Counted from the stretch's first letter, positions 1-6,267 are shown. The stretch: DNA of 6,786 nt from Calditrichota bacterium (GCA_024275555.1 JAJRYW010000109.1:1-6786), one strand, 5' to 3'. The notes: a model not told the origin generated them from the letters alone. A program made the numbers and translations.

Positions 1-334
1 CGGCAGGCAGCTCGCTTTCAGGTAATAATTCCTATGGCGCCCCCTATTGGTTTGGAGCGATGAATCGCTTTGGAGAAAAACCGGCCCGCCATTTTCTTAA
101 AAAACGCCTTCAGCAGCGGATGATTGGATGGTAAGGGCGTATCGCTTAAGAGCACACTTGCCATCCGATTCACGTAGCGGAAGAACAGGGCCGTCCCAAT
201 AATCTCCATGCACCTGCCATCAACTCCGGAAAGGGTGAGTGAGGGGTAAAAGGAGTCGGTGCAAAAATGCGCCGGTCTTCTTTGGAAAGCTTAAAATGAG
301 CTAATCCTCCAAACTGACGGCGGACAGGAGTGAT
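1..334 (-). pseudogene. Decayed carboxymuconolactone decarboxylase (CMD/AhpD-like) family gene, C-terminal part, two frameshifts, runs off left edge
   Basis: Three pieces in different minus-strand frames read as one protein. Positions 334 to about 210 give a stretch containing FTPHSPFPELMAG. Positions 209 to about 30 continue with MEIIGTALFFRYVNRM and then SDTPLPSNHPLL. Positions 28 to 1 give LLPESELPA. Joining them needs one missing base near 210 and one extra base near 29-30. From memory, the order (pro-rich segment, GTAxxFxYxNRM, SxTPLP, LLPExxLP) matches the C-terminal half of CMD-family proteins. These are helical, often peroxidase-like proteins with an N-terminal CxxC motif. That N-terminal part is not visible: a TAG lies in frame just upstream of 334 and the toxin gene ends at 362. 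The ATG at 207-209 is internal and not a true start. I infer a pseudogene truncated at its 5' end. Sequencing errors could explain one shift but hardly the missing N-terminus. The family name is moderately sure, the broken state more so. Confidence 0.6.
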
Positions 335-361
335 CTAAAATACCCAACAGCATATGCAAAG

Positions 362-760
362 TTAAGTGGCCAACACTATCGTCTCTATTTGTTCAACGTT
401 TCGGAAATGCCGATCTCTGGTTAAAAACGTTCCTCCGACTTCCATGCAGCAAGCCGCGATCCATACATCGTTGATCGGAATCTTGGCGCCTTTTTTAACC
501 AGAGACAAATAAATAATCCCATATTTACGGGCAACATTATGATTGACGTCAATGATTTCTATTTGCAATTTCTTGATGACTTCTTGAAGCTTGCTTTCAT
601 TGAGCTGTTGACGGCTTCCTTTCATGAAGCCGTAACTTAGTTCTCCTAATACAATTGCAGGAAGAAATATTTCCGCGCCGTGGAGGGCTAAAAAATCAAC
701 CACAGGGGGAAGCCCTTCGGCGTAGTCGCTGTAAATATTGGTGTCGAGAACAAGCTTCAT
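362..760 (-). CDS. PIN-domain ribonuclease toxin, VapC-like
   Basis: The 132-residue protein has the length and layout of a VapC/FitB-type PIN toxin. These are Mg2+-dependent cytoplasmic ribonucleases that stop translation when not bound by their antitoxin. The four acidic active-site residues are all present: D6 in LDTNIYSDY, E40 in VLGELSYG, D98 in PINDVWIAA and D116 in TRDRHF. The ATG at 758-760 overlaps the antitoxin stop codon in an ATGA arrangement. A good ribosome site (AAGGAG, 768-773) lies seven bases upstream, inside the antitoxin gene. This predicts translational coupling with the antitoxin made first. The ORF is complete with no missing key residue, so the toxin is predicted active. 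The target RNA (tRNA, rRNA or mRNA) cannot be told from the sequence. It ends about 28 bases before the CMD pseudogene on the same strand. Confidence 0.9.
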   Translation of the reverse strand: MKLVLDTNIYSDYAEGLPPVVDFLALHGAEIFLPAIVLGELSYGFMKGSRQQLNESKLQEVIKKLQIEIIDVNHNVARKYGIIYLSLVKKGAKIPINDVWIAACCMEVGGTFLTRDRHFRNVEQIETIVLAT

Positions 761-996
761 TCCCAGTCTCCTTCGTTTATTTGACTGAAGACTTCAACCG
801 ATTGCCTTAATTCATCGGCTTCTTCGTGGGTCATCCAGCCGGCCAATTCTCGAATCAATTGTTCCCGGGATTTGGTTAAGCCTAATTTTTCATCCACGGC
901 ATCAAGAATAATCGCGGTTTTAGTCGTGCCAGCTTTTCTGGCTGCTTTTTGAATCATTTTATCTTTCTCAGGCGGAATTCTGAGGCTTATTGGCAT
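757..996 (-). CDS. Ribbon-helix-helix (CopG-like) antitoxin paired with the PIN toxin
   Basis: This is a 79-residue protein if started at the ATG at 994-996. That start has an excellent ribosome site (GGAGG, 1004-1008) eight bases upstream. The longer reading from 1092 would pass through the promoter and adds a sequence with no domain character, so I reject it. The N-terminus MPISLRIPPEKDKMIQKAA is a typical ribbon-helix-helix beta strand and first helix, followed by a turn with TKTAIILDAVDEKL as the second helix. Such proteins dimerise and bind DNA through the paired strands. The acidic C-terminal tail (about residues 50-79, with THEEADELRQ and EGDWE) is the likely toxin-neutralising part. 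It overlaps the toxin start by four bases. Expected role: bind and inhibit the toxin and autorepress the operon through the direct repeats upstream. The family call rests on size, fold pattern and neighbour rather than on a remembered close homologue. Confidence 0.85.
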   Translation of the reverse strand: MPISLRIPPEKDKMIQKAARKAGTTKTAIILDAVDEKLGLTKSREQLIRELAGWMTHEEADELRQSVEVFSQINEGDWE

Positions 997-1008
997 GACA
1001 GGTCCTCC

Positions 1009-1040
1009 ATGTATCTCATTTTTTATTAATGTATCGCATT
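1009..1040. promoter_or_regulatory. Candidate antitoxin operator: direct repeat ATGTATCNCATT with 20-bp period
   Basis: ATGTATCTCATT at 1009-1020 and ATGTATCGCATT at 1029-1040 differ at one base of twelve and are spaced 20 bp start to start, about two helical turns. They cover the -10 region, the likely transcription start and the leader of the toxin-antitoxin operon. Ribbon-helix-helix antitoxins commonly bind repeated short sites on one DNA face. I infer that this is the autoregulatory operator. Confidence 0.5.
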
Positions 1041-1056
1041 GACTTGATTTTGTCAA
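1028..1056 (-). promoter_or_regulatory. Sigma-70-type promoter of the toxin-antitoxin operon
   Basis: On the minus strand a perfect -35 hexamer TTGACA (1056-1051) is followed by a 17-base spacer and a -10 hexamer TACATT (1033-1028, four of six consensus bases). Transcription would begin near 1021, about 25 bases ahead of the antitoxin ATG at 996. This supports the short antitoxin start. Confidence 0.75.
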
Positions 1057-1083
1057 CATTACCGCAGCAAAGGGCAAAAATCG

Positions 1084-1097
1084 TCTGTTCAAACAGA
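1084..1097. repeat. Short inverted repeat TCTGTT-CA-AACAGA between the divergent promoters
   Basis: Six-base arms are separated by two bases, between the antitoxin promoter (ending at 1056) and the MarR promoter (starting at 1141). It could be a dimer-binding site or chance. No U tract follows on either strand, so it is not a terminator. Confidence 0.3.
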
Positions 1098-1140
1098 TAA
1101 ATGGGAAAATTCGACTTTTTTCGAAACCACCAATTTTTGA

Positions 1141-1169
1141 TTGACATATTTTATAAGGTGCCTTACTAT
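1141..1169 (+). promoter_or_regulatory. Sigma-70-type promoter of the MarR-family gene
   Basis: A perfect TTGACA (1141-1146), a 17-base spacer and TACTAT (1164-1169, four of six consensus bases) place the start near 1176, about 34 bases ahead of the ATG at 1210. The operator-like inverted repeat at 1154-1165 fills the spacer and reaches the first two -10 bases. A bound repressor would therefore block RNA polymerase. Confidence 0.75.
1154..1165. promoter_or_regulatory. Putative MarR autoregulatory operator TAAGGTGCCTTA
   Basis: This is a perfect inverted repeat (TAAGG-TG-CCTTA) lying between the -35 and -10 elements of the MarR promoter. A second copy, 11 of 12 bases identical when read on the other strand, lies at 1730-1741 just after the gene. 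MarR proteins usually bind imperfect palindromes as dimers and repress their own promoter. Assignment to this MarR is inferred from position and symmetry. Confidence 0.6.
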
Positions 1170-1209
1170 CTTTCTATAAAACAATATTACCCAAAGGGCA
1201 AATGATTTC

Positions 1210-1719
1210 ATGTTCTACCTGAAGGATCTTCCAACCGATAAAACTCTGCGTGAATTTGCCGAACGTTACCCCAACATGAATCCATCGGCCCTTAAAACGT
1301 GTGCGGAGCTGATGCGTACAGGCAGTGACCTTTTAACCGCCTTTGAAACGATTCTGGGGAAACAGGGTTTGTCCCAGGGACGATTCCTTACCCTCATTGT
1401 CATGAACCGCATACCGGATGAGGAGATCAACCCGTCCACGCTCGCAGAAAAATTAGGCGTCAAACGGCCCACCATGACCGGACTTTTGGACGGGCTGGAG
1501 AAAAATGGACTTGTAGAGCGTCTTGCTCACCTCGAAGATCGCCGAAAAATAAGCGTTCGGCTTACCGCCAAAGGACGACAGGTCCTGGAAGATATGCTGC
1601 CGGATTATTATCGCAACATCGCAAAACTGATGGCGAATCTGACCGAAAAAGAGCGACTGGAGCTAATGTCTCTTCTGGCAAAGGTGAATCAGAGGTTACC
1701 TATTCTACATAGGGAGTAA
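1210..1719 (+). CDS. MarR-family winged-helix transcriptional regulator
   Basis: The 169-residue protein has the family's usual length, with a slightly long N-terminus. The winged helix-turn-helix runs from about residue 72 to 122. Helices around STLAEKLGVKRPTMTGLLDGLEKNGLV (74-101) include the recognition helix at about 85-98. The wing carries the hallmark DRRKISVRLTAKG at 110-122. The flanking helices (about 25-68 and 124-165) would form the dimer interface. Such proteins are cytoplasmic repressors that release DNA on binding phenolic or other small ligands, or on cysteine oxidation. One cysteine (C31) lies in the N-terminal dimerisation region. The ATG at 1210 is preceded by only a weak ribosome site (AAAGGG). 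An ATG at 1202 is out of frame. It is divergent from the toxin-antitoxin operon and convergent with the TetR gene. No obvious target gene follows on the same strand. Ligand and regulon are unknown. Confidence 0.93.
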   Translation: MFYLKDLPTDKTLREFAERYPNMNPSALKTCAELMRTGSDLLTAFETILGKQGLSQGRFLTLIVMNRIPDEEINPSTLAEKLGVKRPTMTGLLDGLEKNGLVERLAHLEDRRKISVRLTAKGRQVLEDMLPDYYRNIAKLMANLTEKERLELMSLLAKVNQRLPILHRE

Positions 1720-1729
1720 TTTTTTTTAG

Positions 1730-1741
1730 TTAGGCACCTTA
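1730..1741. promoter_or_regulatory. Second MarR-operator-like site TTAGGCACCTTA after the MarR gene
   Basis: It starts 11 bases after the MarR stop codon. Its reverse complement TAAGGTGCCTAA differs from the promoter-internal site at 1154-1165 by one base. No good promoter or ORF is visible to its right before the convergent TetR gene. It is either an auxiliary site for looping or the remnant of the control region of a lost target gene. Confidence 0.45.
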
Positions 1742-1926
1742 CTTTTAATCGATTTCCAAAATCAATTGAAAACCGAACAGATTTCTCGGCGATCTGCAGA
1801 GATTTTTCCCGCTCTTTCGAGTTGCCGGCTCAATCCTGACTGGTGACAAACGTTGTAATGCTATCGAATCTAAGGCTTCGCCCAAAGAGTTCCGTAAAAT
1901 TGGGCTCGGTTAGTATAAAAAATTAT

Positions 1927-1954
1927 GACGATGTGATTTAGACGATGTGATTTA
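1927..1954. repeat. Perfect tandem repeat, 2 x 14 bp (GACGATGTGATTTA)
   Basis: Two exact adjacent copies lie at 1927-1940 and 1941-1954, nine bases before the TetR stop codon (as read on the plus strand). This is probably replication slippage in non-coding DNA, with no visible function. Confidence 0.75.
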
Positions 1955-1962
1955 ACTGAGGC

Positions 1963-2589
1963 TTACATCCTGTTCCGCAATCCATTGATAAAATGATCCA
2001 CCGCATGATGGATTATATCTTTATGACTGTCGCCGTCGAGAACCGTGTCTTTAAGTTTCCTGAATTGAATCAGGCCGTGCAGGGTGCCCCAGAAGGTGAT
2101 GGCATCCCGGCGCGGGTTGATGCTCTGAAACAACCCGGACTGTGTGCCGGCGGTAATCGTCTCGACGATGAGCCTGATAATCCGGCTGCCGTGGCGATCA
2201 ACTTTGCTTTTTAAATTCGGTACGAAAAAAATTTCCGGGGAGGCGAGAAAATAGTTAATGATGTCATAGTAGTCCCGGTTTTCTTCGCTGAAGCACACGT
2301 ATTGAAACCCTATTTCACGAAGTTTTTCATCGGCAGGCAAATTCAGGTTACAGACCTTGCGAATCCGGCAAAAAAGAAGTTCCAAGCCCTCTTCCTGAAG
2401 ATCGGCGAATATCTCCTCCTTACTTTTGTAGTAAAAATAGATTGTGCCCACTCCCAGCTCGGCCTGTTTCGCGATCTGGTTTATGGATGTGGCGTGAAGG
2501 CCTTTGTCAAAAAGCAGCGACCTGGCCGCGTCCAGAATCTGGTTTCTGCGTTCCTCTCTTTCTCTTTTCCTTCTCTCTTTAAGTCCCAT
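1963..2589 (-). CDS. TetR-family transcriptional regulator
   Basis: The 208-residue protein has the standard TetR length. A basic N-terminal arm (residues 3-15, rich in K/R/E) leads into the DNA-binding domain. NQILDAARSLLFDKGLHAT (16-34) forms helix 1. SINQIAKQAELGVGTIYFYY (35-54) is the helix-turn-helix, followed by the conserved KSKEEIF. The rest is the variable helical ligand-binding and dimerisation domain, so the inducer cannot be read. The gene follows the short-chain dehydrogenase by 38 bases on the same strand and is probably cotranscribed. A role in controlling the transporter/dehydrogenase genes in response to a pathway acyl or ring compound is inference. The ribosome site before the ATG is weak (GGTAGGG). 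No clear palindromic operator for it was found upstream of the cluster. It ends in TAA, which matters for judging the TAA inside the ThDP gene. Confidence 0.93.
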   Translation of the reverse strand: MGLKERRKREREERRNQILDAARSLLFDKGLHATSINQIAKQAELGVGTIYFYYKSKEEIFADLQEEGLELLFCRIRKVCNLNLPADEKLREIGFQYVCFSEENRDYYDIINYFLASPEIFFVPNLKSKVDRHGSRIIRLIVETITAGTQSGLFQSINPRRDAITFWGTLHGLIQFRKLKDTVLDGDSHKDIIHHAVDHFINGLRNRM

Positions 2590-2627
2590 AACCCTACCGG
2601 AGCTGATATTTCGTGCTTCTCATTTTT

Positions 2628-3437
2628 TTAGTTGAGCTCGTCCCGGAACTTGCGGGTCATCATTTTCTCGTATAGTACCGGGGCGACACGGCCGACCCAG
2701 TAGCCGACCTTGCCCATCCATGTCAAAATCAAGAGATGTTTTTTCATAACCGCGGCCCGGTAGATTTCGGCAGCCGCACGCTCAGGGGTGCTCTGCTTTC
2801 CCATCCTGGACTGCGGGTGGTCTGTGACCCCGCCGTCCGCGCCCAGAGCGCGTGTCTGCAGGTTCGTTTTTATAAATCCGGGACACACGATCAATATATG
2901 CACGCCTTTATCCCTGAGTTCACATCGCAGTGAGGTGAAAAGGCCGTGCAGGGCGTGCTTGCTGGCACTGTAACCGGTTCTGCCAAGAAGCGGTGTAAGG
3001 CCCGCCACGCTTTCGTTTACGATGATCATTCCGCGGCGCTCGATTAGACTGTCGATAGCCGCCTTGGTGCAGTAGAGTGAACCAAAAAAGTTTACGTCCA
3101 TAACCCTGCGAAACACTTCCACCTTCGTGTCCGTGAACCTGCTTCGCTGGGTTATGCCGGCATTGTTTACCAGAACATCGATACCACCGAAATTCTGAAT
3201 TATCTCTCTGATCGCGGAACCGCACCGGGCCGGCTCGGTTACATCACAGCAAAGCGCCATTACCCGGCAGCCGGAATCCCGCAACTGTTTCTCGCAGTGT
3301 TCAAGGGCCTCCCGGTCCATGTCAACGAGGGCGATCGCAGCTCCCTCGCGGGCGAATTTGTGCGCGATAGCCAGGCCGATGCCACTGGCGGCGCCGGTGA
3401 TCACGACGACTTTGTTTTTAAATGAGGTGTTCGGCAT
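2628..3437 (-). CDS. Short-chain dehydrogenase/reductase (classical SDR), NAD(P)-dependent
   Basis: The 269-residue protein is a classical SDR of usual size. The Rossmann cofactor motif is TGAASGIG (14-21). An aspartate after the second strand (D39 in LVDMD) favours NAD(H) over NADP(H). The NNAG motif is at 91-94. The full catalytic tetrad is present: N116 (DVNFFG), S143 (NESVAG), Y156 and K160 (YSASK), with the normal 13-residue Ser-Tyr spacing. PG at 186-187 and T191 fit cofactor binding. It should oxidise a secondary alcohol or reduce a ketone in the cytosol. The C-terminal region (about 232-262) is more hydrophobic than usual and may contact membrane or a hydrophobic substrate. Steroid, fatty acyl and sugar substrates are all possible. 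It lies between the BASS transporter (57 bases upstream) and TetR (38 bases downstream), suggesting a shared pathway. The ATG at 3435-3437 leaves the glycine-rich motif at its usual distance. The ribosome site is poor (GGAAAAAG). Confidence 0.93.
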   Translation of the reverse strand: MPNTSFKNKVVVITGAASGIGLAIAHKFAREGAAIALVDMDREALEHCEKQLRDSGCRVMALCCDVTEPARCGSAIREIIQNFGGIDVLVNNAGITQRSRFTDTKVEVFRRVMDVNFFGSLYCTKAAIDSLIERRGMIIVNESVAGLTPLLGRTGYSASKHALHGLFTSLRCELRDKGVHILIVCPGFIKTNLQTRALGADGGVTDHPQSRMGKQSTPERAAAEIYRAAVMKKHLLILTWMGKVGYWVGRVAPVLYEKMMTRKFRDELN

Positions 3438-3467
3438 TGTTTCTTTTTCCGTGCAGAATCCTCCGCA

Positions 3468-3497
3468 ATACTATCGCAGTTTGCAACAGCCCGTCAA
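3468..3497 (-). promoter_or_regulatory. Possible internal promoter for the SDR-TetR pair
   Basis: On the minus strand TTGACG (3497-3492, overlapping the transporter stop codon), an 18-base spacer and TAGTAT (3473-3468) fit a sigma-70 promoter moderately well. It would allow transcription of the dehydrogenase and TetR without the transporter. This is motif matching only. Confidence 0.35.
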
Positions 3498-4429
3498 AGG
3501 CCGGACGTCTCTCGGACATTGCTCTCCGAAGCCCCGAACCGGGTGAAAATAAACGCCGTGACGAGACCCGCAATGATGTGCCATACGCCCCACCAGGCAA
3601 CAAGTATGGCCATACCCCCCATGCCGCCAAAAAAATTAAAAACAAGGATAAGCCCCAGCGCCGAGTTTTGTATGCCGACTTCTATACAGACGGCCCGGCA
3701 GGAGCTTTCATCCAGACGAAACAGGCGCCCGGTCCAGTAACCGAGGTTCAGGGCCAGGGCGTTGTGAAGAAAAACAGCGAAAACCACCAGACCAATCACC
3801 TGGAAGAAAATTTTATAGTTTGCCGCCAGTGCTCCCGCAACGACCAGAATAAAAAATACCAGCGCAAAAATTTTAAACGGTTTTCTGACTTTGTCTGCAA
3901 GGTTGGGGAAAATCCTGGCCAGGGCCATTCCCAGCAAGAGTGGGATGCCCAGAATAATAAAAACGGTGGTAAAAACATCAATGGGACTCAAGCTTACTTT
4001 ATGAAGGATTGGGGCCGTATCGGGGTTCAGGCTTCCCCAGATGGAAAGGTTAAGCGGGGTCATCACGATAGCTGCGACAGTGGATACAGCCGTCATGCTG
4101 ATGGATATCGCACAGTTTCCTTTCGCCAGGTAAGTCATGAGGTTGGACAGGTTACCTCCAGGGCAGGCCGCCACCAGGATCATCCCCAGAGCAATGGAGG
4201 GGTGCGGTTTCAAAACAAGGGTCAGCCCGAACGTAAAGGCCGGTAGAAGGATGAACTGGGCGAACAGGCCGATTGCCGGGGCTTTCGGGGAGACAATAAT
4301 CCTTTTGAAATCTTCTAGCTTGAGGTCTATGGCGACCCCCAGCATCATTAACCCGATGGCCGCATTGATAGCCAGCAGGCCCTGGGAGCTAAAGTTCAGT
4401 CGGACCTGATCGATGGCTACCGGATCCAT
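3494..4429 (-). CDS. BASS-family (bile acid:sodium symporter-like) membrane transporter
   Basis: The 311-residue protein is almost wholly hydrophobic, with about nine to ten membrane helices (roughly 15-35, 49-72, 78-97, 107-128, 149-171, 184-203, 208-230, 245-265 and 273-297). It fits the BASS family (NTCP/ASBT fold). The signature CPGGNLSNLMTYLAKGN lies at 89-105. EVGIQNSALGL lies at 250-260, with E250 and Q254 at the places of the Na+-coordinating Glu and Gln of the crossover helix. S95-N96 lie where the first Na+ site is expected. The protein should import an organic anion with Na+ into the cytoplasm. Known family substrates include bile acids, pyruvate, pantoate and keto acids, so the family name does not prove a steroid substrate. 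The ATG at 4427-4429 has a strong ribosome site (AGGAGGG, 4433-4439). A terminator separates it from the ThDP gene upstream, and the dehydrogenase follows 56 bases downstream. The long plus-strand ORF opposite is an antisense shadow. Confidence 0.92.
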   Translation of the reverse strand: MDPVAIDQVRLNFSSQGLLAINAAIGLMMLGVAIDLKLEDFKRIIVSPKAPAIGLFAQFILLPAFTFGLTLVLKPHPSIALGMILVAACPGGNLSNLMTYLAKGNCAISISMTAVSTVAAIVMTPLNLSIWGSLNPDTAPILHKVSLSPIDVFTTVFIILGIPLLLGMALARIFPNLADKVRKPFKIFALVFFILVVAGALAANYKIFFQVIGLVVFAVFLHNALALNLGYWTGRLFRLDESSCRAVCIEVGIQNSALGLILVFNFFGGMGGMAILVAWWGVWHIIAGLVTAFIFTRFGASESNVRETSGL

Positions 4430-4479
4430 AATCCCTCCTGTATAAAAATCAGTGCGCCGTTTACACGCTATAATTCAGG

Positions 4480-4505
4480 AAAAACAACTCCCAACGTTGG
4501 GGTTG
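4480..4505 (-). terminator. Rho-independent terminator after the ThDP-enzyme gene
   Basis: The minus strand, starting at the base after the TGA stop (4506-4508), reads CAAC, then CCCAACGTTGGG, one bulged A, then GTTG, then five T (4484-4480). This folds as a stem of about seven pairs (CAAC/GTTG plus CCC/GGG) around an AACGTT loop, followed by a U tract. It implies that most transcription of the ThDP gene ends before the transporter. Confidence 0.7.
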
Positions 4506-6200
4506 TCAGGCCTTGTAAGCGCCTACATTGGCAAGAGCCGTACTGCCCGGGCTGACGGTTGTGGGATCGGTCATGACATTGATGCAACAGGTCTTTCCGG
4601 AAGAAAATGCTGCTTCAATTGCCGGCCGGATATCGGCGGGTTTTTCAACCAGGAATCCCTTGCCGCCCAGGGCTTCCACCATTTTGTGGTAATCAACCCT
4701 TCCGATAAAAGTACCTGCTTCCACAGCGTGGCCGATTCTTATTTCCTGGCTGTGTCGGATCATCCCCCAACCGAGATCATTACTGATAACGACAACAATG
4801 GCAAGGTTTTTACGGATAGCGTTTTCAAATTCCATGAAATTGAACCCGATGGAGCCATCTCCTGAGATGAGAAGCACCCGCTTGTCCGGATTTTTCAACT
4901 TAGCGGCATTGGCATACGGCAGGCCGACAGCCAGAGAGCCGAAAATACCGTAGTCAAGATAGCAGCCCGGTTTCCGAATCGTGCGCGTCATGCCCATCCA
5001 GATAGTGGTATCGCCCCCATCGGCTACGACAATATCATCTTCGCAGTCCATAAAGTTGTCAATTTCGCGGGCCAGACGCAGCGGGTGGATCGGCGAGTTG
5101 TCGCTTTTCCAGTCGGCGATACTCGGTGCCTTGCCGGCAGCGTCGGCCTCGTCAAGAATTGAAATCCACGGCGCGAACCGGTGCTGCGACTCACTTTCCA
5201 GCCCGTTGGCGTCAATAAGGGCGTTACATTAGGCCAGGAACGCTTTCAGATCGCTTACGACAGGCAGGTCAACCATCCGGTTGCGCCCGATTTCCTCAGC
5301 CTGAATGTCCACCTGGATCATCTTCGCGGCAGGATTGAAGACATCCCCGAACATGTAATAAAGCGATATGCGGGTTCCCAGAACGATAACCAGGTCTGTC
5401 TCCAGGTAGGCGGCAAAAGCCGCACCCGGCCTGATGGCCAGAGAACTTTCAAAACAAAGCGGGTGTGTGTCGGCAACCGTTCCCCTCCCTGACAGTGAGG
5501 TGAAGACGGGGATGCCCGCTTTTTCAATAAACTCGGTAAGCTCCTTTTGGGCACCGGCCTGCCAGGCACCGGTTCCGGCAATTACAACCGGTTTTTCACT
5601 ATTGCGCAGCATTTCGAGAGTCTTGGCGGCCCCCTGACGATCCACCGGTTTTGATTGAAAGTTGGTTTGAATTTTTTTTACAGCCGTCTCTTCAACGGCA
5701 TTGTTAAGAACATCCACGGGGATTTCCAAATAGACGGGCCCGGGACGTCCGCTTGAAGCCAGCCGGAATGCAAGGTCGACAAATTCCGGGATCCGTTCTG
5801 TTTTTTGGCAAACCAGGGTTTTTTTAACCATCGGGGAAATCACCGGTTCCTGGAACATGTCCTGAAGGTCGAGTTTCTCCTTATGGTCCAGTCCCACACA
5901 GCCGGCGATCAGCACCAGTGGTGTGTTCGAGAAAAAAGCGCTGGCGATTCCGGTGAGCGCATTGGTGAATCCGGGACCCGCGGTCACCATGGCAACACCG
6001 GGTTGGCGGGTCATTTTTCCCCAGGCTTCAGCCATAAAGACCGCCGCCTGTTCATGGCGGGTATCGAACAACTGCACTTGAGTTTCTTCAAGATACTGGT
6101 AAATGGGGGTAATGTGTCCGCCGCTGAGTGTAAAAATGAATTCTACCTGTTTTGCAACCAGAGCTTCCGCCGCAAGTTGTCCACCCGTCACTGTTGTCAT
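4506..6200 (-). pseudogene. ThDP-dependent enzyme (acetolactate synthase / 2-hydroxyacyl-CoA lyase-like), interrupted by one in-frame TAA
   Basis: The frame from the ATG at 6198-6200 to the TGA at 4506-4508 spans 564 codons, the normal size for this superfamily. It is broken only by TAA at 5229-5231 (codon 324). The N-terminal pyrimidine-binding domain (about 1-165) has SGGHITPIYQYL, the catalytic Glu E50 in TRHEQAA, and GRPGPVYLEIP at 151-161. The middle domain is about 185-323. After the stop, 59 sense codons in the same frame give family-like linker sequence (SPIHPLRLAREI). The C-terminal ThDP-binding domain then has ADGGDTTIW, GDGS at codons 447-450 and ND at 474-475, the GDG...N Mg/ThDP motif. 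The intact protein would join or cleave C-C bonds next to a carbonyl: acetolactate synthase, oxalyl-CoA decarboxylase, 2-hydroxyacyl-CoA lyase or benzaldehyde lyase type. I cannot choose between them. The start has AAAGGA seven bases upstream. The only restart codon after the stop (ATG at 5049-5051) has no ribosome site. Best read as a nonsense mutation or sequence error. Confidence 0.85.
5229..5231 (-). other. In-frame TAA nonsense codon in the ThDP-enzyme gene
   Basis: The codons around it read TTC CTG GCC TAA TGT AAC GCC CTT on the minus strand. A single C-to-T change from CAA (Gln) would create it. The MarR, TetR and SDR genes here also end in TAA, so the codon is not reassigned. TAA is not used for selenocysteine or pyrrolysine. 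The overlapping ATG (TAATG) is followed at once by another TAA in that frame, so it cannot restart translation. Confidence 0.85.
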
Positions 6201-6267
6201 GATTTTTTCCTTTATAATTCCATCAATTGTCCGCCGCTAATGTTTACTGACTCAATTCATAAGCCAC

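Larger units (their letters stand above)
1720..1962. other. Intergenic region between convergent MarR and TetR genes
   Basis: I see no gene here. It holds the second operator-like site (1730-1741), a weak inverted repeat GCCCAA (1880-1885) / TTGGGC (1900-1905) with a 14-base loop and no U run, and a perfect tandem duplication next to the TetR stop (1927-1954). I find no convincing rho-independent terminator for either convergent gene. Confidence 0.6.

Noticed and set aside
997..1092. Longer antitoxin start at 1092
   Set aside because: The extension covers the likely promoter and operator and has no domain features. The ATG at 994-996 has a strong GGAGG site.
1154..1741. MarR gene as a mobile element bounded by inverted repeats
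   Set aside because: No transposase and no target-site duplication. The left copy is embedded in the gene's promoter, as expected for an operator.
1880..1905. Terminator from GCCCAA/TTGGGC
   Set aside because: Six-base stem with a 14-base loop and no T run on either strand.
3422..4246. Long plus-strand ORF (274 codons) opposite the BASS transporter
   Set aside because: Its product is highly polar with no domain pattern. The minus strand holds a textbook BASS protein with both signature motifs, so this is an antisense shadow.
5024..5215. Minus-strand ORF between the two ThDP-enzyme halves
   Set aside because: It is in a different frame. The ThDP frame is open through this stretch and gives family-like sequence (SPIHPLRLAREI).
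5229..5231. Stop codon recoding (selenocysteine or pyrrolysine)
   Set aside because: The codon is TAA. Those systems use TGA and TAG, and neighbouring genes end in TAA.
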